64,000 nucleotides of DNA from Isoetes taiwanensis (GCA_021234155.1 JAJEKV010000014.1:10125563-10189562), one strand, 5' to 3'. Numbered from the stretch's first letter, positions 1 through 13,260 are shown. Numbers and translations are program-made. The notes: generated by a model not told the origin, from the sequence alone.

Positions 1-2074
1 GATTTAAACTCTTCTCATCTCCCTTAGTACGACGTATCTAAGATAGTCAACTCCAACCATTGGGATAACTTCAATACTTATCTCTGATAAAGCATACCTA
101 ACCCAATATCTTCGCATATAAGCATATCATTATGCTTATTCTTTACACCTTGTCAAGTAATGTTTCACTCACCTTGTACGAATATTCTACTATCTTTTAA
201 TATGATATACATCTGAATATCACAATCGACATCCTCGATATGCTCACCACTATAGTATTTGCTACTATAAAATCCTTCCTACATCCAAGACCGCTACGTT
301 GTTATTATATGATATAGTAACATGTGTGCACCAACCCTAAGTCTAGACTAAGTGTATCCACCGGGCTACGTAGTCTTCTTAGTCATCTATACTCTTGCAT
401 CTTTCATGCCTCAGGAACACAATGTATATGTAAGTTTATAATCCATATCGTATGGATCGATATCCTCATACAACATTATTCTCCACCGTTCCGCGAATCA
501 TACCTCGATTCAAGTAGCATTAGCTATAAAATCTCGGGTCGACATTCTATGCCTGCACCATCATGATCGAACCCTACACTTCTAAAGTGGTTTCCCTCTC
601 AGGAGCTGGGTACTCATAATCCAGTTTCCACCTTAGTATAGTACCTCTCTAACGTGGTCTATGGTAGATAATCATAAACCACTTCTTCCTGATATATAAT
701 GTATGCCAATATATATGCTGCATAATAAATCAATCTTCGTAATTATTAGGTCCAGTGTTTCAATCGGATACCAAACATCGTCATACAAATTTTCTCCAGT
801 ATCCATCCAATATAGGGATACCTTAACACTCACTATGCCCAATGTTTAGCACTTCTGCTTCAAGTAAGAGCCCAGGACCTGCTCAGTCATCGCCACATAA
901 CAGGCTCAGGACACACCAGGCATGGTTTCGATGCTTCCGCCGTGGACACCATAGTCACAACTGGCCTTCTGTGATACAGGACGATTGCATAGCCATACCA
1001 CTGCCGGATAGCGACCGGGGCGGTACCAATTACGTCGAATGTATATGTCAGCTGTACCTGTGCCCTATAACTATAAGACTGTCTGTATGTGTGATAAAAT
1101 TACGAAAATAAAAATAAAATAAATAAGTAATTCAAATATAAGAATATCGGGACGTCTGGTAAATGTTTATATATGTGTCCTCATGTGACTGTAATCTATG
1201 CTAAAGATAGAGAGTGTGAGTGTGGAAACATTAAGGATAATCGAAAGGACCAAGTTATTTAAACACATAATCAAATATAATAGAAGGGGATGAGTATGTA
1301 TGTCTTACACAAACTTCTGAGGGAATAACGAGACTTAGATTACGTTATAACAGCGTTATGAATAATAAAGCATGAAGAACGTCTGTCTGTACTTAATATT
1401 AAAGTATATAGGTAAAACTGTCCGATATAGTACAATATATAATTATCTTAAAAGGTAGGTATACCTGTGAAGGCCCTGTTAAACACTGAGGATAGGAACA
1501 TACGAGTTCTTAAAATTGTAACAAAATAGGAAAACAAAATTTTGCTACAAAATTAAAATTAGGGCTGGCTGTAATAAAATGAATTGCAAAGTGAAGGGAG
1601 AATATAATAGATATATACACAGAAGTTAATATGATTAGAATGACTTTCTACTAAACAGTGCGAGGTTAATAACTCTGTATTATAATATAACAACAAATAG
1701 AAGTTCTTTATATCTATACCTGACTTTAATATATAATCGGTTACCTGTATGTGTAGAAAGAATGATTTCTAAAATAGATAGACTGTGAACTCGTCACCAC
1801 GAATGAAACAGTGAGACTTCCACAAACCTTGACTGTTCACCTTTGACAGTCCTAAGCGATGATCATGTCTGATCTATACCTCTACCTCTTATATTCCAGA
1901 GTTATTACAAGTCATTTCAAACTTAATCACTTTGAACATGACGTCGTCTGTGTGACTTATAATCTCACGCTATCTCTTTAAGGAGGGGAGACTTCCTTCC
2001 AATGTATGATGTGTTGCCCTGCAACAAGAGTAGTCTTGATGCTGAGGACAACATCATTTTTAAGGTGGGGAGAA
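1..2074 (+). mobile_element. 3' internal region of an LTR retrotransposon (TGTGACGT family)
   Basis: AT-rich sequence without a convincing ORF that runs directly into the LTR starting at 2075. The last bases before that LTR are purine-rich (AAGGTGGGGAGAA), which fits a polypurine tract. The same sequence is seen inverted at 45,151-46,385 next to another copy of this LTR, and part of it (1-496) recurs in the same orientation at about 33,150-34,556. Relative to that copy, about 0.7 kb is missing here near position 340. This marks it as the region between pol and the 3' LTR of a large element whose coding part lies outside the window. Being non-coding and repeated is seen directly; placement in a Ty3/gypsy element is inferred from the structure. 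Confidence 0.7.
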
Positions 2075-3662
2075 TGTGACGTTCCACATATTTATACGCA
2101 TATTTAAGTATAAATACATGACACGTCACTAAGAATAATTAATGGCACATTAATTATTCATAAGCTAAGGTTAGCTATGTTAATAATTAAATTATAAAGG
2201 TGGAAACCTAACCCAAAACCCTAATTTGAATTTAGGGCTTATCCTAATATTAAAAAGGGCTAAAATACCAAATTAGATAATTAATGACATGCCACCTGGC
2301 CCAAATCGATTGGGCAAGGCAGGGTTTCCATTTGGGACACCCAAATTAGGGCTTTTGTGCCCCAATTCGAATTAGGAGCAATTGGAGATGGAGGAGGAGG
2401 AGCGCCATCGAAGGCCAGTTCTTTGGCCGAACTTTCTTTGGCGCCCAAGTCCAGGGAAGATGGAGTTGCCAAACGATAATGGATCTAGCAGGAACTCAGG
2501 TGGGTGGTTAGTATAGCTTGATGTTTCTAGAGTAAGCCCCGTTGGGCACTTGTTGTGTTCATTTCTTCGTTCTCTCTCGTTTTTACTGTAGGAACTAACC
2601 CTTGATTGTAAAGGTGAGTTCTCTTTATCTCGATTCGGTCTTGCTCTTAAAGGATGGATTGATAGTTCTTTGCATAGTATTACTCTTGAAATGGGGAATT
2701 AAGGGGGTAGAGACCTGCGAGCCATGTTTAGTAGTATGCTCCTAGGTAGATCCCCTGTATTTCCCATTAGTTCTTGACACTTTGTGCGAGGAGACCACCG
2801 GGTCGTAGATGCTATGGAATGGCTTAGCACCCGGAGAAGGGACGCAGTGGTGAAGTGGGGATGGGGTCTTGCCACGAACATAAAAGGCTCCCGAGACTCC
2901 TACAGTGGGCTAGGCGATCGAGCAGTCCCACGAGGGCCGTGACACCCCCTGGGTGCAGAGGTGTGACCCGTATGGGGTACCCTGCACTTTGAGTAGATTT
3001 AGGGTGAGTAAGTCGGGTACGGATGCGGGGGTCGCTGATGCGGCACGTATTCTCTAGCTCACCCATGGAACCACTGCGATCCTGGAAGGGGACACTTCCC
3101 TGACCTGCCTCGTCGGACTAGGGCTTCATGAACCCTGGAGCAGGCTCGAAGGGTGATGCCTTGAGTCTGCGTCTAGTGATGCCATAGCATGAATCGACCC
3201 ATCTGCAAAGTGTGCACAGGAGGGGCGGATGGAGCGGAAACCCTAGCCACTGTTTTATGCCAGCCAACGCCAGGTTATATCTCTGTCTGTTGATCTCTTG
3301 AGACTGAGCCGTCAGTCCGTCCTCACATGAGTCTGAACCGGGGTAGAACCTGGGGTTTGGGGTGTTTTCCTTAGGATTAGATGCATATTCTTTGCCGTTA
3401 GTACTTGGATGGATGTGCCACCCTTCGTGGTGGTTATTTATATATGATTTATGATGTATGCTAACATGTATTCACGCTTCCGCAACTTAGGAGTCCCATT
3501 GAAGGCGTGGGCCGAATGATACCTCCGTGTCCTTCACCCGGGCATCTCTCTACGGATGGTCCGAGTTAGACGGAGGGCCACGCTCATGGTGAGCTGATTG
3601 CCATGGGAGGGGGAAGTCCTCAGATGTATCGTCCGGTGTGAGTATATATTGAGGGGCGTCCT
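2075..3662 (+). repeat. 3' LTR, TGTGACGT family (copy 1)
   Basis: Starts TGTGACGTTCC right after a purine tract and is related over its length to the inverted sequence at 16,514-18,048, which has clean TGTGA...TCACA ends. The 3' boundary is approximate because the last 50 bases have drifted. Landmarks shared with the other copies include the CTCGTCGG/GAGTCTGAACC stretch near 3,105-3,345 and the ATGGTCCGAGTTAGACGG stretch near 3,555. No primer binding site follows, as expected for a 3' LTR. Short ORFs inside it are not genes. Confidence 0.72.
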
Positions 3663-4714
3663 GAGAAGACGTCGATGTCTTAGGACAATATGGTGAATTG
3701 AATTCACGAAGGACATTTTTTTAATAACTAGATAGATAGGTAGATAACATCTATATGTCATGGCACATTAGCAGCGTCCATGAGGACATATGACGTACCC
3801 CCCAGAGACTTGAACACAAGATCTCTGAATAGAGGAGGCCTATCTTGAGGGGTCTTTGGGTGGTACTGTCCTTTGGGATATTCACATAATCCCTTGGAAT
3901 ACGTAAGTTCATTTGCGGAACTTAAAGACGCTTAGGCATTAAAATTAATGGTTGGAAATACTTTGCCCGGACCACGTCGGATATTCTAGGGAGAGTTGAC
4001 TGGACAACAATGGTTGGTTTGCATTAGATTGATATACTAGAACAATTCTAAGTGATTGACTAAAAGGAATTCCAGTATGGTAGAATATCCTTGTGTAGAA
4101 TTGGAACGAGTGAAGATGTACTGCAAGTCGAGATAACAGTAGGTAGAGTCATGTGGCGGTTCAAAGTAATACATGGAAGAAGCATCTAGCTAATTGAAGA
4201 TTAAGGATAAAAATTTCTAGACTAGAATGGTTTACATTAGGAAAAACAAAGCTACTACTGAATAGTAGAGAGATGGGTTATTATATCCATTGAATACGGA
4301 GAGGAGGCATTTCCTCATCGTAATGAATGGGGGTAGAATAAAAGGACAAGATTGCATTCTAAGTGTTCTTAGATAAGATATCGTTTGCGTCCCACGGCTA
4401 CGAAGGTCCACGGTGAGCATCTGTCGCGGCGGGAAATAAGAAAGGCGGTCTCCTCCTCCGAATGTCTGCCACGTTACCGAGATTATCATTGAGCTTGGGC
4501 ATGTCGATGCAAGCGTTGTAAAGCCATAAGAAGAAGAAAACGATAGTCGCGAGGAAAGGCGGTCGGAGGTCGGCTATGGCAGAGAGAGGTCGACTCCCGT
4601 GGCTATGGCAAAAAGCACTTGCTCCGGCGGCTATGGCTGAAGGGAGGCGACCAAAGAAACACACTTTCAAAAAAAAAGAAACACAAATTTGAAACTAACT
4701 TTTTTTTATTTTTA
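3663..4714. other. Non-coding, unassigned
   Basis: No gene is recognisable. The part from about 4,380 to 4,660 is G+C-richer and contains several GGCTATGGC units; the complementary CCATAGCC word recurs at 30,900-31,290, suggesting a dispersed low-copy repeat. A T-rich run at 4,700-4,727 leads into the duplicated block that follows. Confidence 0.4.
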
Positions 4715-7442
4715 TTTTTTTTTATTTAAACTATTTTGCTTCGATTAAGCAATGTCGGAACATTTGTTGCAATAATGGACTATTTGTTGCAATGTCGGAA
4801 CATAAGCAATGTCGGAATATTTGTTGCAATAATGGCATAAATATAAAATGCAATCTTGTATAAGGTAATCGTATAAGGTAATTGGGTAGCCTATGATCAG
4901 TACAAAATGTTGCCTGCTCAAAAAGCAAGGTACATATACACTAAATTGGGTGCATAATAGGCTAATGGCCACTAAATTATATTATGTTGAAATTAAAGCC
5001 CTTTAAAATTCTTTCTTTAAGGTCTTATTAATGGATTCAATATAGGGTTTAGAAATCCTTTTACGATGGATGGATGGATGGATGGCATGACAGTACCAAT
5101 AGCGCCAAACCGGCCGCCCAAAAGGGGCAGACCAGATCGATGGATAAAGACCCAATGCTCTAATCTGCAGTCTACAATCTTCTTCAGGCCGTCTATGCGT
5201 AGCCTCAGCTCTATTTCATGTATTCTTGATAGCGATGGCTGCAAAATGATCAAAACTTGGAGCAAAATCATGTGCACAAACTAATGCCAGGAACTTGGCA
5301 ACACAAAAGGTTTTTATGATTTGATTTTTCTGATTTCTGCCATGGGAATGTTCAAGACATACTACATTTAGGTCGGAATACAGAAATCATTTTCTGACAG
5401 AGCAAAATTCGTCAGAACTTGACTGTTTTTTGTTGAAAAGATAGAGCATATCATGCCATTTCCAAAACATATAATTAATAGAAAAACAGAGCTTTGTGCT
5501 AAAAGTTATGCCTGTTTTCGTAGGGGCTGTTTTTTTATGGCAGCAAGTACTTATCCTACTTTTTTGACATGCTTAGACTTAAAATTTGATATTGATGCAC
5601 CTAAGTTAAATTGTGGACTTAGGAAAGGGGCTTCTTATGCTTCTATTCTTGAGAATTTTGGTTGCTTATATCTCTTACTATCGCCACTTAATAGATTTGA
5701 TGTTTGGCTAACATGATATTTTACTAGATCCTTGAGTCGAATTTCAGACATCATTCTGACACAGCAAGTCTCGATAAAACTTGACTGTTTTTTCTTGAAA
5801 TTATAGAGCATATCATGCCATTTCTGAAACATATAATTAATAGAAAAACAGAGCTCTGTGCTAAGAGTTATTCCAGTTTTAGTAGAAGCTGTTTTTTATG
5901 GCAGCAAGTACTTATCCTACAATTTTTGCATCTTTCCATATCATTCCTTATGCTACCGAGGCTTTTAAAGTGAAAAATGCTTCTCAGGGATAATTCTAAA
6001 TAATGCTAGATGGACAATATATTGCTATGTGCTGAGATTATAAGACTTAAAGGTGGATAATTCAATCATTCGAGGTTGATTCGGGAAGAACTATATGTCT
6101 AAAAATCCTATACATTATGATACAAAACTCGAGATTAATTTGGAACTTTATAATACTAAAAACGTTGATATTCCAGTTTCCATTCTTGTTAATGTTCACC
6201 TCAGGCAAAAGGATACAATTGGTGATCAGTGATAAACTGAGAGACCCAATGTACCTTTTGGCCCTTGCACAATTACCATTATCATGCTAATTGTGTATTG
6301 ATTGGCTGCAGGTACGGGTTCTCTCCTCCAATTGTGTTTATTTTGCTGTTAGAGTTGGCTTTAGCTTGAAGGATGTGGAATATCGAAAAAAGACATGGAC
6401 AGTGGTTTGGAGTCTGGTAAGGTCCTTTTGGCTCAGTTGTATCCATGCCAAGTTCTAAGCATAATGTTCAAACAATGGTACATAGAGTTCATAGTCTATG
6501 TAAATGCACATAATTCAAATTGATGATTGTAGCAGATGTATTACTTCTACTATATAATGATTTTAGTGAGTAAATAATGGTCTTCAAATTATTTAGGCTT
6601 TGGGAAAAGAGGTACTAGTCTAGGCTGACTTGCTCAGTTTAGATATTAGGATGATAATACTGCCAAGGGATTGACTGAGGCAGATGCTGGTCTAGCGTTT
6701 GCTAGTTCAGGCCGGGTTTTTTTTAGGAATTTCATTTCACTAGGGACACCTGGTGATGCCTCTCTCCCTTTGCTCTAGGTGATTTTGAAGATTAAGCACT
6801 TGTGGGAACTTTCCCTTATTATTTGGTCTTTATGTTTAACTAGACTGAGCTACATGGTAATGTATGTGCAGGTTGCATATGAGGCTATGCAGACTGCTTA
6901 TGCCAGGGTATTCTATTCAGGGTACTCTGGTAATGAATAATAATTCATCAAGAACATCCATTAATGGCAGATGTCATTATTACACATATGGCAATTGCCA
7001 TGTTGTGCCAGTTGGCTAAATCTTGATTATGAGATTAATGTTTCTACTCTTATGCAAGATGGAAGTGCAAAGCTCAATGGGCAAATGGCATTCTATGCCA
7101 GTTGGCTGAATACTCTCTTATGCCACTTGGCTAAAATCCTTAATACAAGGATATTCTTATGCCACTTGGCTAAGGTCCTTAATACAAGGATATTGGGATA
7201 TTGTTTGTATGCTTATGCATGAGGCAAGGGCAATGCCCAATGATAAATGAGAGGAAGATTCTAATACAAATACATATCGCAATGATACTACGGTATGTAT
7301 TTGAATTAATTACATTCTATATGTATGGCTAAATAGCTATAGGGTATGGCATTACCCCCACTGTAATGGTGGGGTCTTGCCATCCCTATAATTACAGTTC
7401 TATATACAGGGGTCATGTTATACTCTACGGAAGGTGGTAGGG
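4715..7442 (+). repeat. Unit A of a 2.7-kb direct duplication
   Basis: The first 2.0 kb (to about 6,717) is almost identical to 7,443-9,538, offset 2,727 bases. It includes a (GATG)n microsatellite near 5,065-5,086. Unit A lacks 90 bases that unit B keeps (9,140-9,229), so the two are not a simple assembly echo. The last 725 bases (6,718-7,442) exist only in unit A. Both units begin at a T-run followed by ATTTAAACTA. No protein family is recognisable in either unit; the short ORFs recur only because the DNA is duplicated. It may be an unclassified transposon or a segmental duplication. Confidence 0.85.
7117..7194 (+). repeat. 39-bp tandem repeat, two units
   Basis: Two head-to-tail copies beginning CTTATGCCACTTGGCTAA (7,117 and 7,156) and ending TACAAGGATATT. 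Degenerate relatives of the TGCCAGTTGGCT word lie just upstream at about 7,006 and 7,096, so this is the best-preserved part of a small decayed array. It lies in the part of unit A absent from unit B. Confidence 0.8.
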
Positions 7443-9538
7443 TTTTTTTTATTTAAACTACTTTGCTTCGATTAAGCAATGTCGGAACATTTGTTGCAAT
7501 AATGGACTATTTGTTGCAATGTCGGAACATAAGCAATGTCGGAATATTTGTTGCAATAATGGCATAAATATAAAATGCAATCTTGTATAAGGTACTGTAT
7601 AAGGTACTGGGTAGCCTATGACTGTACAAAATGTTGCCTGCTCAAAAAGCAAGGTACATATACACTAAATTGGGTGCATAATAGGCTAATGGCCACTAAA
7701 TTATATTATGTTGAAATTAAAGCCCTTTAAAATTCTTTCTTTAAGGTCTTATTAATGGATTCAATATAGGGTTTAGAAATCCTTTTACGATGGATGGATG
7801 GATGGATGGCATGGCAGTACCAATAGCGCCAAACCGGCCGCCCAAAAGGGGCAGACCAGATCGATGGATAAAGACCCAATGCTCTAATCTGCAGTCTACA
7901 ATCTTCTTCAGGCCGTCTATGCGTAGCCTCAGCTCTATTTCATGTATTCTTGATAGCGATGGCTGCAAAATGATCAAAACTTGGAGCAAAATCATGTGCA
8001 CAAACTAATGCCAGGAACTTGGCAACACAAAAGGTTTTTATGATTTGATTTTTCTGATTTCTGCCATGGGAATGTTCAAGACATACTACATTTAGGTCGG
8101 AATACAGAAATCATTTTCTGACAGAGCAAAATTCGTCAGAACTTGACTGTTTTTTGTTGAAAAGATAGAGCATATCATGCCATTTCCAAAACATATAATT
8201 AATAGAAAAACAGAGCTTTGTGCTAAAAGTTATCGTTTTTTTTTTCGTAGGGGCTGTTTTTTATGGCAGCAAGTACTTATCCTACTTTTTTGACATGCTT
8301 AGACTTAAAATTTGATATTGATGCACCTAAGTTAAATTGTGGACTTAGGAAAGGGGCTTCTTATGCTTCTATTCTTGAGAATTTTGGTTGCTTATATCTC
8401 TTACTATCGCCACTTAATAGATTTGATGTTTGGCTAACATGATATTTTACTAGATCCTTGAGTCGAATTTCAGACATCATTCTGACACAGCAAGTCTCGA
8501 TAAAACTTGACTGTTTTTTCTTGAAATTATAGAGCATATCATGCCATTTCTGAAACATATAATTAATAGAAAAACAGAGCTCTGTGCTAAGAGTTATTCC
8601 AGTTTTAGTAGAAGCTGTTTTTTATGGCAGCAAGTACTTATCCTACAATTTTTGCATCTTTCCATATCATTCCTTATGCTACCGAGGCTTTTAAAGTGAA
8701 AAATGCTTCTCAGGGATAATTCTAAATAATGCTAGATGGACAATATATTGCTATGTGCTGAGATTATAAGACTTAAAGGTGGATAATTCAATCATTTGAG
8801 GTTGATTCGGGAAGAACTATATGTCTAAAAATCCTATACATTATGATACAAAACTCGAGATTAATTTGGAACTTTATAATACTAAAAACGTTGATATTCC
8901 AGTTTCCATTCTTGTTAATGTTCACCTCAGGGCAAAAGGATACAATTGGTGATCAGTGATAAACTGAGAGACCCAATGTACCTTTTGGCCCTTGCACAAT
9001 TACCATTATCATGCTAATTGTGTATTGATTGGCTGCAGGTACGGGTTCTCTCCTCCAATTGTGTTTATTTTGCTGTTAGAGTTGGCTTTAGCTTGAAGGA
9101 TGTGGAATATCGAAAAAAGACATGGACAGTGGTTTGGAGCTGTCTATTCATTGGAATATGGGCTGCAATGTTGATGGTCTACGTAATCAAAGTGATTTAG
9201 TAAGACAACTATTTTGGATTACTGATACATCTGGTAAGGTCCTTTTGGCTCAGTTGTATCCATGCCAAGTTCTAAGCATAATGTTCAAACAATGGTACAT
9301 AGAGTTCATAGTCTATGTAAATGCACATAATTCAAATTGATGATTGTAGCAGATGTATTACTTCTACTATATAATGATTTTAGTGAGTAAATAATGGTCT
9401 TCAAATTATTTAGGCTTTGGGAAAAGAGGTACTAGTCTAGGCTGACTTGCTCAGTTTAGATATTAGGATGATAATACTGCCAAGGGATTGACTGAGGCAG
9501 ATGCTGGTCTAGCGTTTGCTAGTTCAGGCCGGTTTTTT
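7443..9538 (+). repeat. Unit B of the 2.7-kb direct duplication (truncated)
   Basis: Near-identical copy of 4,715-6,717. It ends at the sequence GTTCAGGCCGG followed by a T-run where unit A continues for another 725 bases. Compared with unit A it keeps 90 extra bases at 9,140-9,229 and shows small indels, for example around 7,590-7,625 and 8,230-8,245. No confident exon was found; a short ORF at 9,018-9,200 has a hydrophobic C-terminus but matches no family I know. Confidence 0.85.
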
Positions 9539-10324
9539 TTTTTTTTTGGGTTGCCCCTAGGGGGGCAAACCCTTGTTTATGTGGGTATGTGGGCATATCC
9601 AGGTATATGCCGGCATATGCCTAGCATATACTGGTGACTGCTAAAAACTGGCTGGTGCCTGTAAGTGTTAGGTCGCCAGCGTTGTTGGGTGGATGCTGTG
9701 CAAACCGGCTAACCGGCTTTCGTGTTGTTCCGCTTTCACGTCCGGGATTCGATTAATCAAGTGGGTTGTGAAGATTAATCAGGTTTGGGGCTGGATTTGA
9801 GAGAGATTGAAGGAAAAATGATGGAAAAGGGAGCGCAGATGGAGCAGAAAGGGGCCGTAAGGAACTTTGGGATGGGTGCCCTTCCTCCAGTCAAAATCCC
9901 TTCTGTTGATCTACTTGACCCATTTTGCCATCCTCGATCCTCCGATTGCACATCCATGCAGCTTATCTTTGAACTTCAAATATTGTTGGACAAAAGATGG
10001 GCAACAAATCTATCCTACTTGAGCATCCCTAACCTTCTCTAGATATGTCCACATCGAATAATGCTCTGATTTCTGTTGTGATGGGATGAAGAAGGAAGTG
10101 AATATGAAGGTCCATTAGTTGGCACATCTGGATGTTCTTCAGGCTATTTATTCTAACCTGTAAAACAAGGCTATTTACTCTAACCTGTAAATGCTCCATA
10201 GCAGTTATAAACTTGGGATTAGTCTATTTCCTAAGTCTTATACCTTTATAAACTGCTTGTGCATCAGTGACTACCTAACCATTAAATTCCCTAAAAATTT
10301 ATTTCTCTTTTTGTTTGCACTAGG
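9539..10324. other. Upstream region of the Nepro-like gene
   Basis: Begins with a T-run and the near-palindrome TTGCCCCTAGGGGGCAA at about 9,552, then a stretch with repeated GGCATATGCC-like words (9,590-9,630). The rest is unremarkable and probably holds the promoter and 5' UTR of the gene at 10,325. No ORF here is convincing. Confidence 0.35.
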
Positions 10325-11756
10325 ATGATGGAGTCAGATGCTAGGGCGATGCAAACAAGGATTAAGGAGCAATTGTCACAACTGTGGACAGAGATGGCAC
10401 TGTTTGAGCGCCTTATTTACAAAAACACCAGTCAGCATCGCCATTGCACCTATTTCCAGAGATTACGTCAGGTAAAAATGGGGACGAGTTGTTTAAACGA
10501 AAGCACAGGCAAACGATAGTGGAACTAGTGCATTTACTTATAAACCCTGTTTTAGTCAGACAGAAATGTAGATGGTCTGTTTCCTGTTTATTTATTCCCT
10601 AGAGTAACATTCATATGTTGTTTGTCATAGTTTTCTGCTTTGTAAAGTTGGAAAGGCTTTTTCCTACCTTTTAATTCATATCTGCTGTTTGTGATTATTT
10701 AGGGCAGTCAAATGTTTGTTTATGTCATGTCAACTCTTGATTAAAGTATACAATGTTTTCTTTCATGATTTGTAGGTTAGGAGACACTTGCAGTTGCTTC
10801 AACGTTCAGGACTCGAAGAAATTGTAGAAAGCTTTGTGCGGCTTCTACCTTCATGTAATGGAGCTATGAAATCTAGTTCAACAAAGTATGTTGCTCGTTT
10901 TTTCATGCGGTTTGTGCCCTATTCTACTGATACAAATTTTCTCTCTGCAGTTGCTTAATACACTCTAATTTTGATCCTTAATCCAGTTGTTCTGTATCAG
11001 GCCCAAGAATGCGGTGGAAGAACTGAAGCTTGGAAAAACGTTTTTGTGGAAATTACTTGGAATTGCTAGATTATTAGAACAGGTTTGAACTCAAGAACCA
11101 TGTCCAATGTAGGCATTGGTAATTCAAGGTATTCATGTGATCGATCTCCTCTCTGACATGTGGCTCATTCCTGCCTGCAGATGGATAATCCTATCCTCGC
11201 CGCAGGCTCGTATCCTTATGTGTATTACATCAACACTCTCATTTTATGCAGAAGAAGATGTAGCACTATTTATTTTCTCAATGTATAAACAGACAGATTG
11301 CGGGAGTTCTTAGTCAGTCTTTCTTCATGCCGTTTTGTCTTACCATGCTGGCAGTTCTTGCGCGGTTCCGTGCACTACTTCTCCAGGTTCTCAGCTTATA
11401 TTATTCAAGCTGTTGATTTTGCATGTTCATTCATGAGTACTTCCTTGTCCTCATGTACAGCTGCTTTATGAAGTTGTCACAGTCTTCAATATGCTTTCGG
11501 TGATGTCGCCAAGACAAGAAAGCACCTCACCGCACCTTTACGCAGCCATCCAAAGGGTACAAATTTGAGGTGGGTCTAGTAGTTTGTTTATATCAGAAGC
11601 AAATTTACTCAACTTAGCTATTTTTCACCTGGATTGTATTTTCTCACCACATTGCAGTGGTTTAGGGCATGCAATGAGAAAGTTCCTTTGTCCTTGAAGT
11701 GTGAGGTTGATGGAGTAAGGCATCGCCTATATGAGGTGAAAAGCCATGAGGCTTAA
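10325..11756 (+). CDS. Nepro/DUF4477-family nucleolar protein, seven exons
   Basis: Seven exons can be joined in frame: 10325-10471, 10776-10885, 11001-11082, 11181-11209, 11314-11386, 11461-11556 and 11658-11756, all with GT-AG introns of about 75-305 bases. The product reads as the plant homologue of the Nepro/DUF4477 family: an N-terminal helix with ERLIYKNTSQHRHCTYFQ, then VRRHLQLLQRSGLEE, GKTFLWKLLGIARLLEQM, SFFMPFCLTMLAVLARFRAL and LLYEVVTVFNML, in the family's order. Animal Nepro (nucleolus and neural progenitor protein) is nucleolar; the plant protein's job is not well known. The stop at 11,754 follows the conserved block closely. A second frame opens immediately after it (11,747-11,860) and reads well, so a one-base slip or unrecognised splice may hide a longer C-terminus reaching the exon candidate at 11,923-12,114. 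The start is the first of two adjacent ATGs. Confidence 0.8.
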
Positions 11757-12114
11757 CCAAGAAGAGAACGATGTCGTAAAAGTGAAGCCTCTTGTATCCA
11801 CGTTAAGCGAGGATACTACAAGAATAAAATACAACGTTTTAGGGGACACTTATATTGGTGAGATTATGTTTTAGCATTCGTTGTGTAAATGCATTTTTAT
11901 TACTCTATAATTTGCATTTTACTTGGGGGATGTGGATAGTGAGACAACTTGTGAGAATTGGGGAAAACGACCTTTGAAGCATCTATTCTCATTTCAACCT
12001 GCACTTCAAAGCAGAGGAAAGTTTGCAATTGAAAAAAGATGGGCGTGTATCCATAAAAGGAGATCAGGTATCAAGGGAAGATCTTGTAAGCTCATCAAGC
12101 ATCAAGCACCGTGA
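11747..12114 (+). other. Possible C-terminal extension of the Nepro-like gene
   Basis: Immediately downstream of the exon-7 stop, a +1-shifted frame from 11,747 gives an acidic-to-neutral peptide beginning MRLNQEENDVV and stays open through GDTYIG at about 11,858, where GGTGAGA could serve as a donor. A further open stretch at 11,923-12,114 is basic near its end (KRRSGIKGRSCK). These could be the true C-terminal exons, which in this family are poorly conserved. Only cDNA could show which model is right; homology cannot decide it here. Confidence 0.35.
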
Positions 12115-13260
12115 ATGATCAAAAAAACATGAGTAGAATGAAAAGAGACTTCGAAGTTTCTTAGAAGAAGCTAATGATATGCCCGAAGCTTCCAAGGACA
12201 CAAAAAGAGTGGCCTATGTATCCATAATGTCCAATAGTCACATGGGTAATACAAACTAAAAAAAGATAACGTGGCTAATACGGTTGAAAGGAATAAAGTT
12301 ATTTCGCCTCGAACATGATGGACTAGCTGCTATCCATGAAAGTGATGGGAAAACCAAGCAAAGTTAGTCTTCGATGTTCATGGAGTGGACAATGCTTGTA
12401 AGGCGTGACGTAAAACCCTTTTGATTTCTTTCTAGCGTTGAGGGAGATGCCTCATTCTCTTGAGGATCGAGTTTGTAAGCAAATGAATAGTTTCGCGGTA
12501 CATAGTATAAAGGTCAAATACATAAATCAAGTTTCATTCAATGACATAGATCAATCAAAATGTTGATGATAAATTCAAAATATTGATCCGGTGAACTCTT
12601 CCAATCACTACACTAGCAGAAAGGGTCTTATTTAACTTATTATAAAATGAAATCGATTTATCTTCTATTTTGTCCACAGTGAGAGCGACATGACAATTAT
12701 CATTTGTAACCAATTGGGGCCACCTTTGTCGCTTAGAACCGCTCATAACGTCTTCAACATGTACATGTTCTTAGAACCCCTTGTTGGTACTTGGTCTACT
12801 AGTATGATGTTCCATTAAACCATTAGAAGATACGCAAGACTTCTTAGTGATTGACATAACTAGTTGTTAGCATCAAGCTAGGAAATTGAGATATTAACGC
12901 AGGGCGGTTGGTATGGAAGACGACTTCACGATGTTGCCTTTAAATGTCGACGGCTTGTGCTACTAACTACTTTTGGATCTCACCGCTAAGTTTTCTTTTA
13001 TGTTTGAAATCCTTATTGATAGCACACCAAAATAAGGCTACCTTCACATGTGAAGAGGCTTCTCACCCTAAAAATTTGAACGAGGTTGAGATCGTCATCT
13101 AGAACAAGCTTCGATTTGGTCCCTTGTTTTTTTCTTTTTTGAGGTCAGGTTGGGGGCACCTGAGAAGAGTGTTCTAAGAGACTAGAAACAGTGCCACTGT
13201 TGTTGGGAATAAGTTAAACTGGTAAATCATACATAGTAGTAATGAGAGAAAAGAACATTT
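12115..13260. other. Non-coding, unassigned
   Basis: No recognised gene, structural RNA or repeat with clear ends. A 63-residue reverse-strand ORF at 12,555-12,746 matches no family I know. The composition is AT-rich and similar to the surrounding intergenic DNA. Confidence 0.35.

Noticed and set aside
5017-5284. Overlapping 86- and 72-codon ORFs on both strands, repeated at 7,741-8,008
   Set aside because: They recur only because of the 2.7-kb duplication and match no family; part is the (GATG)n microsatellite.
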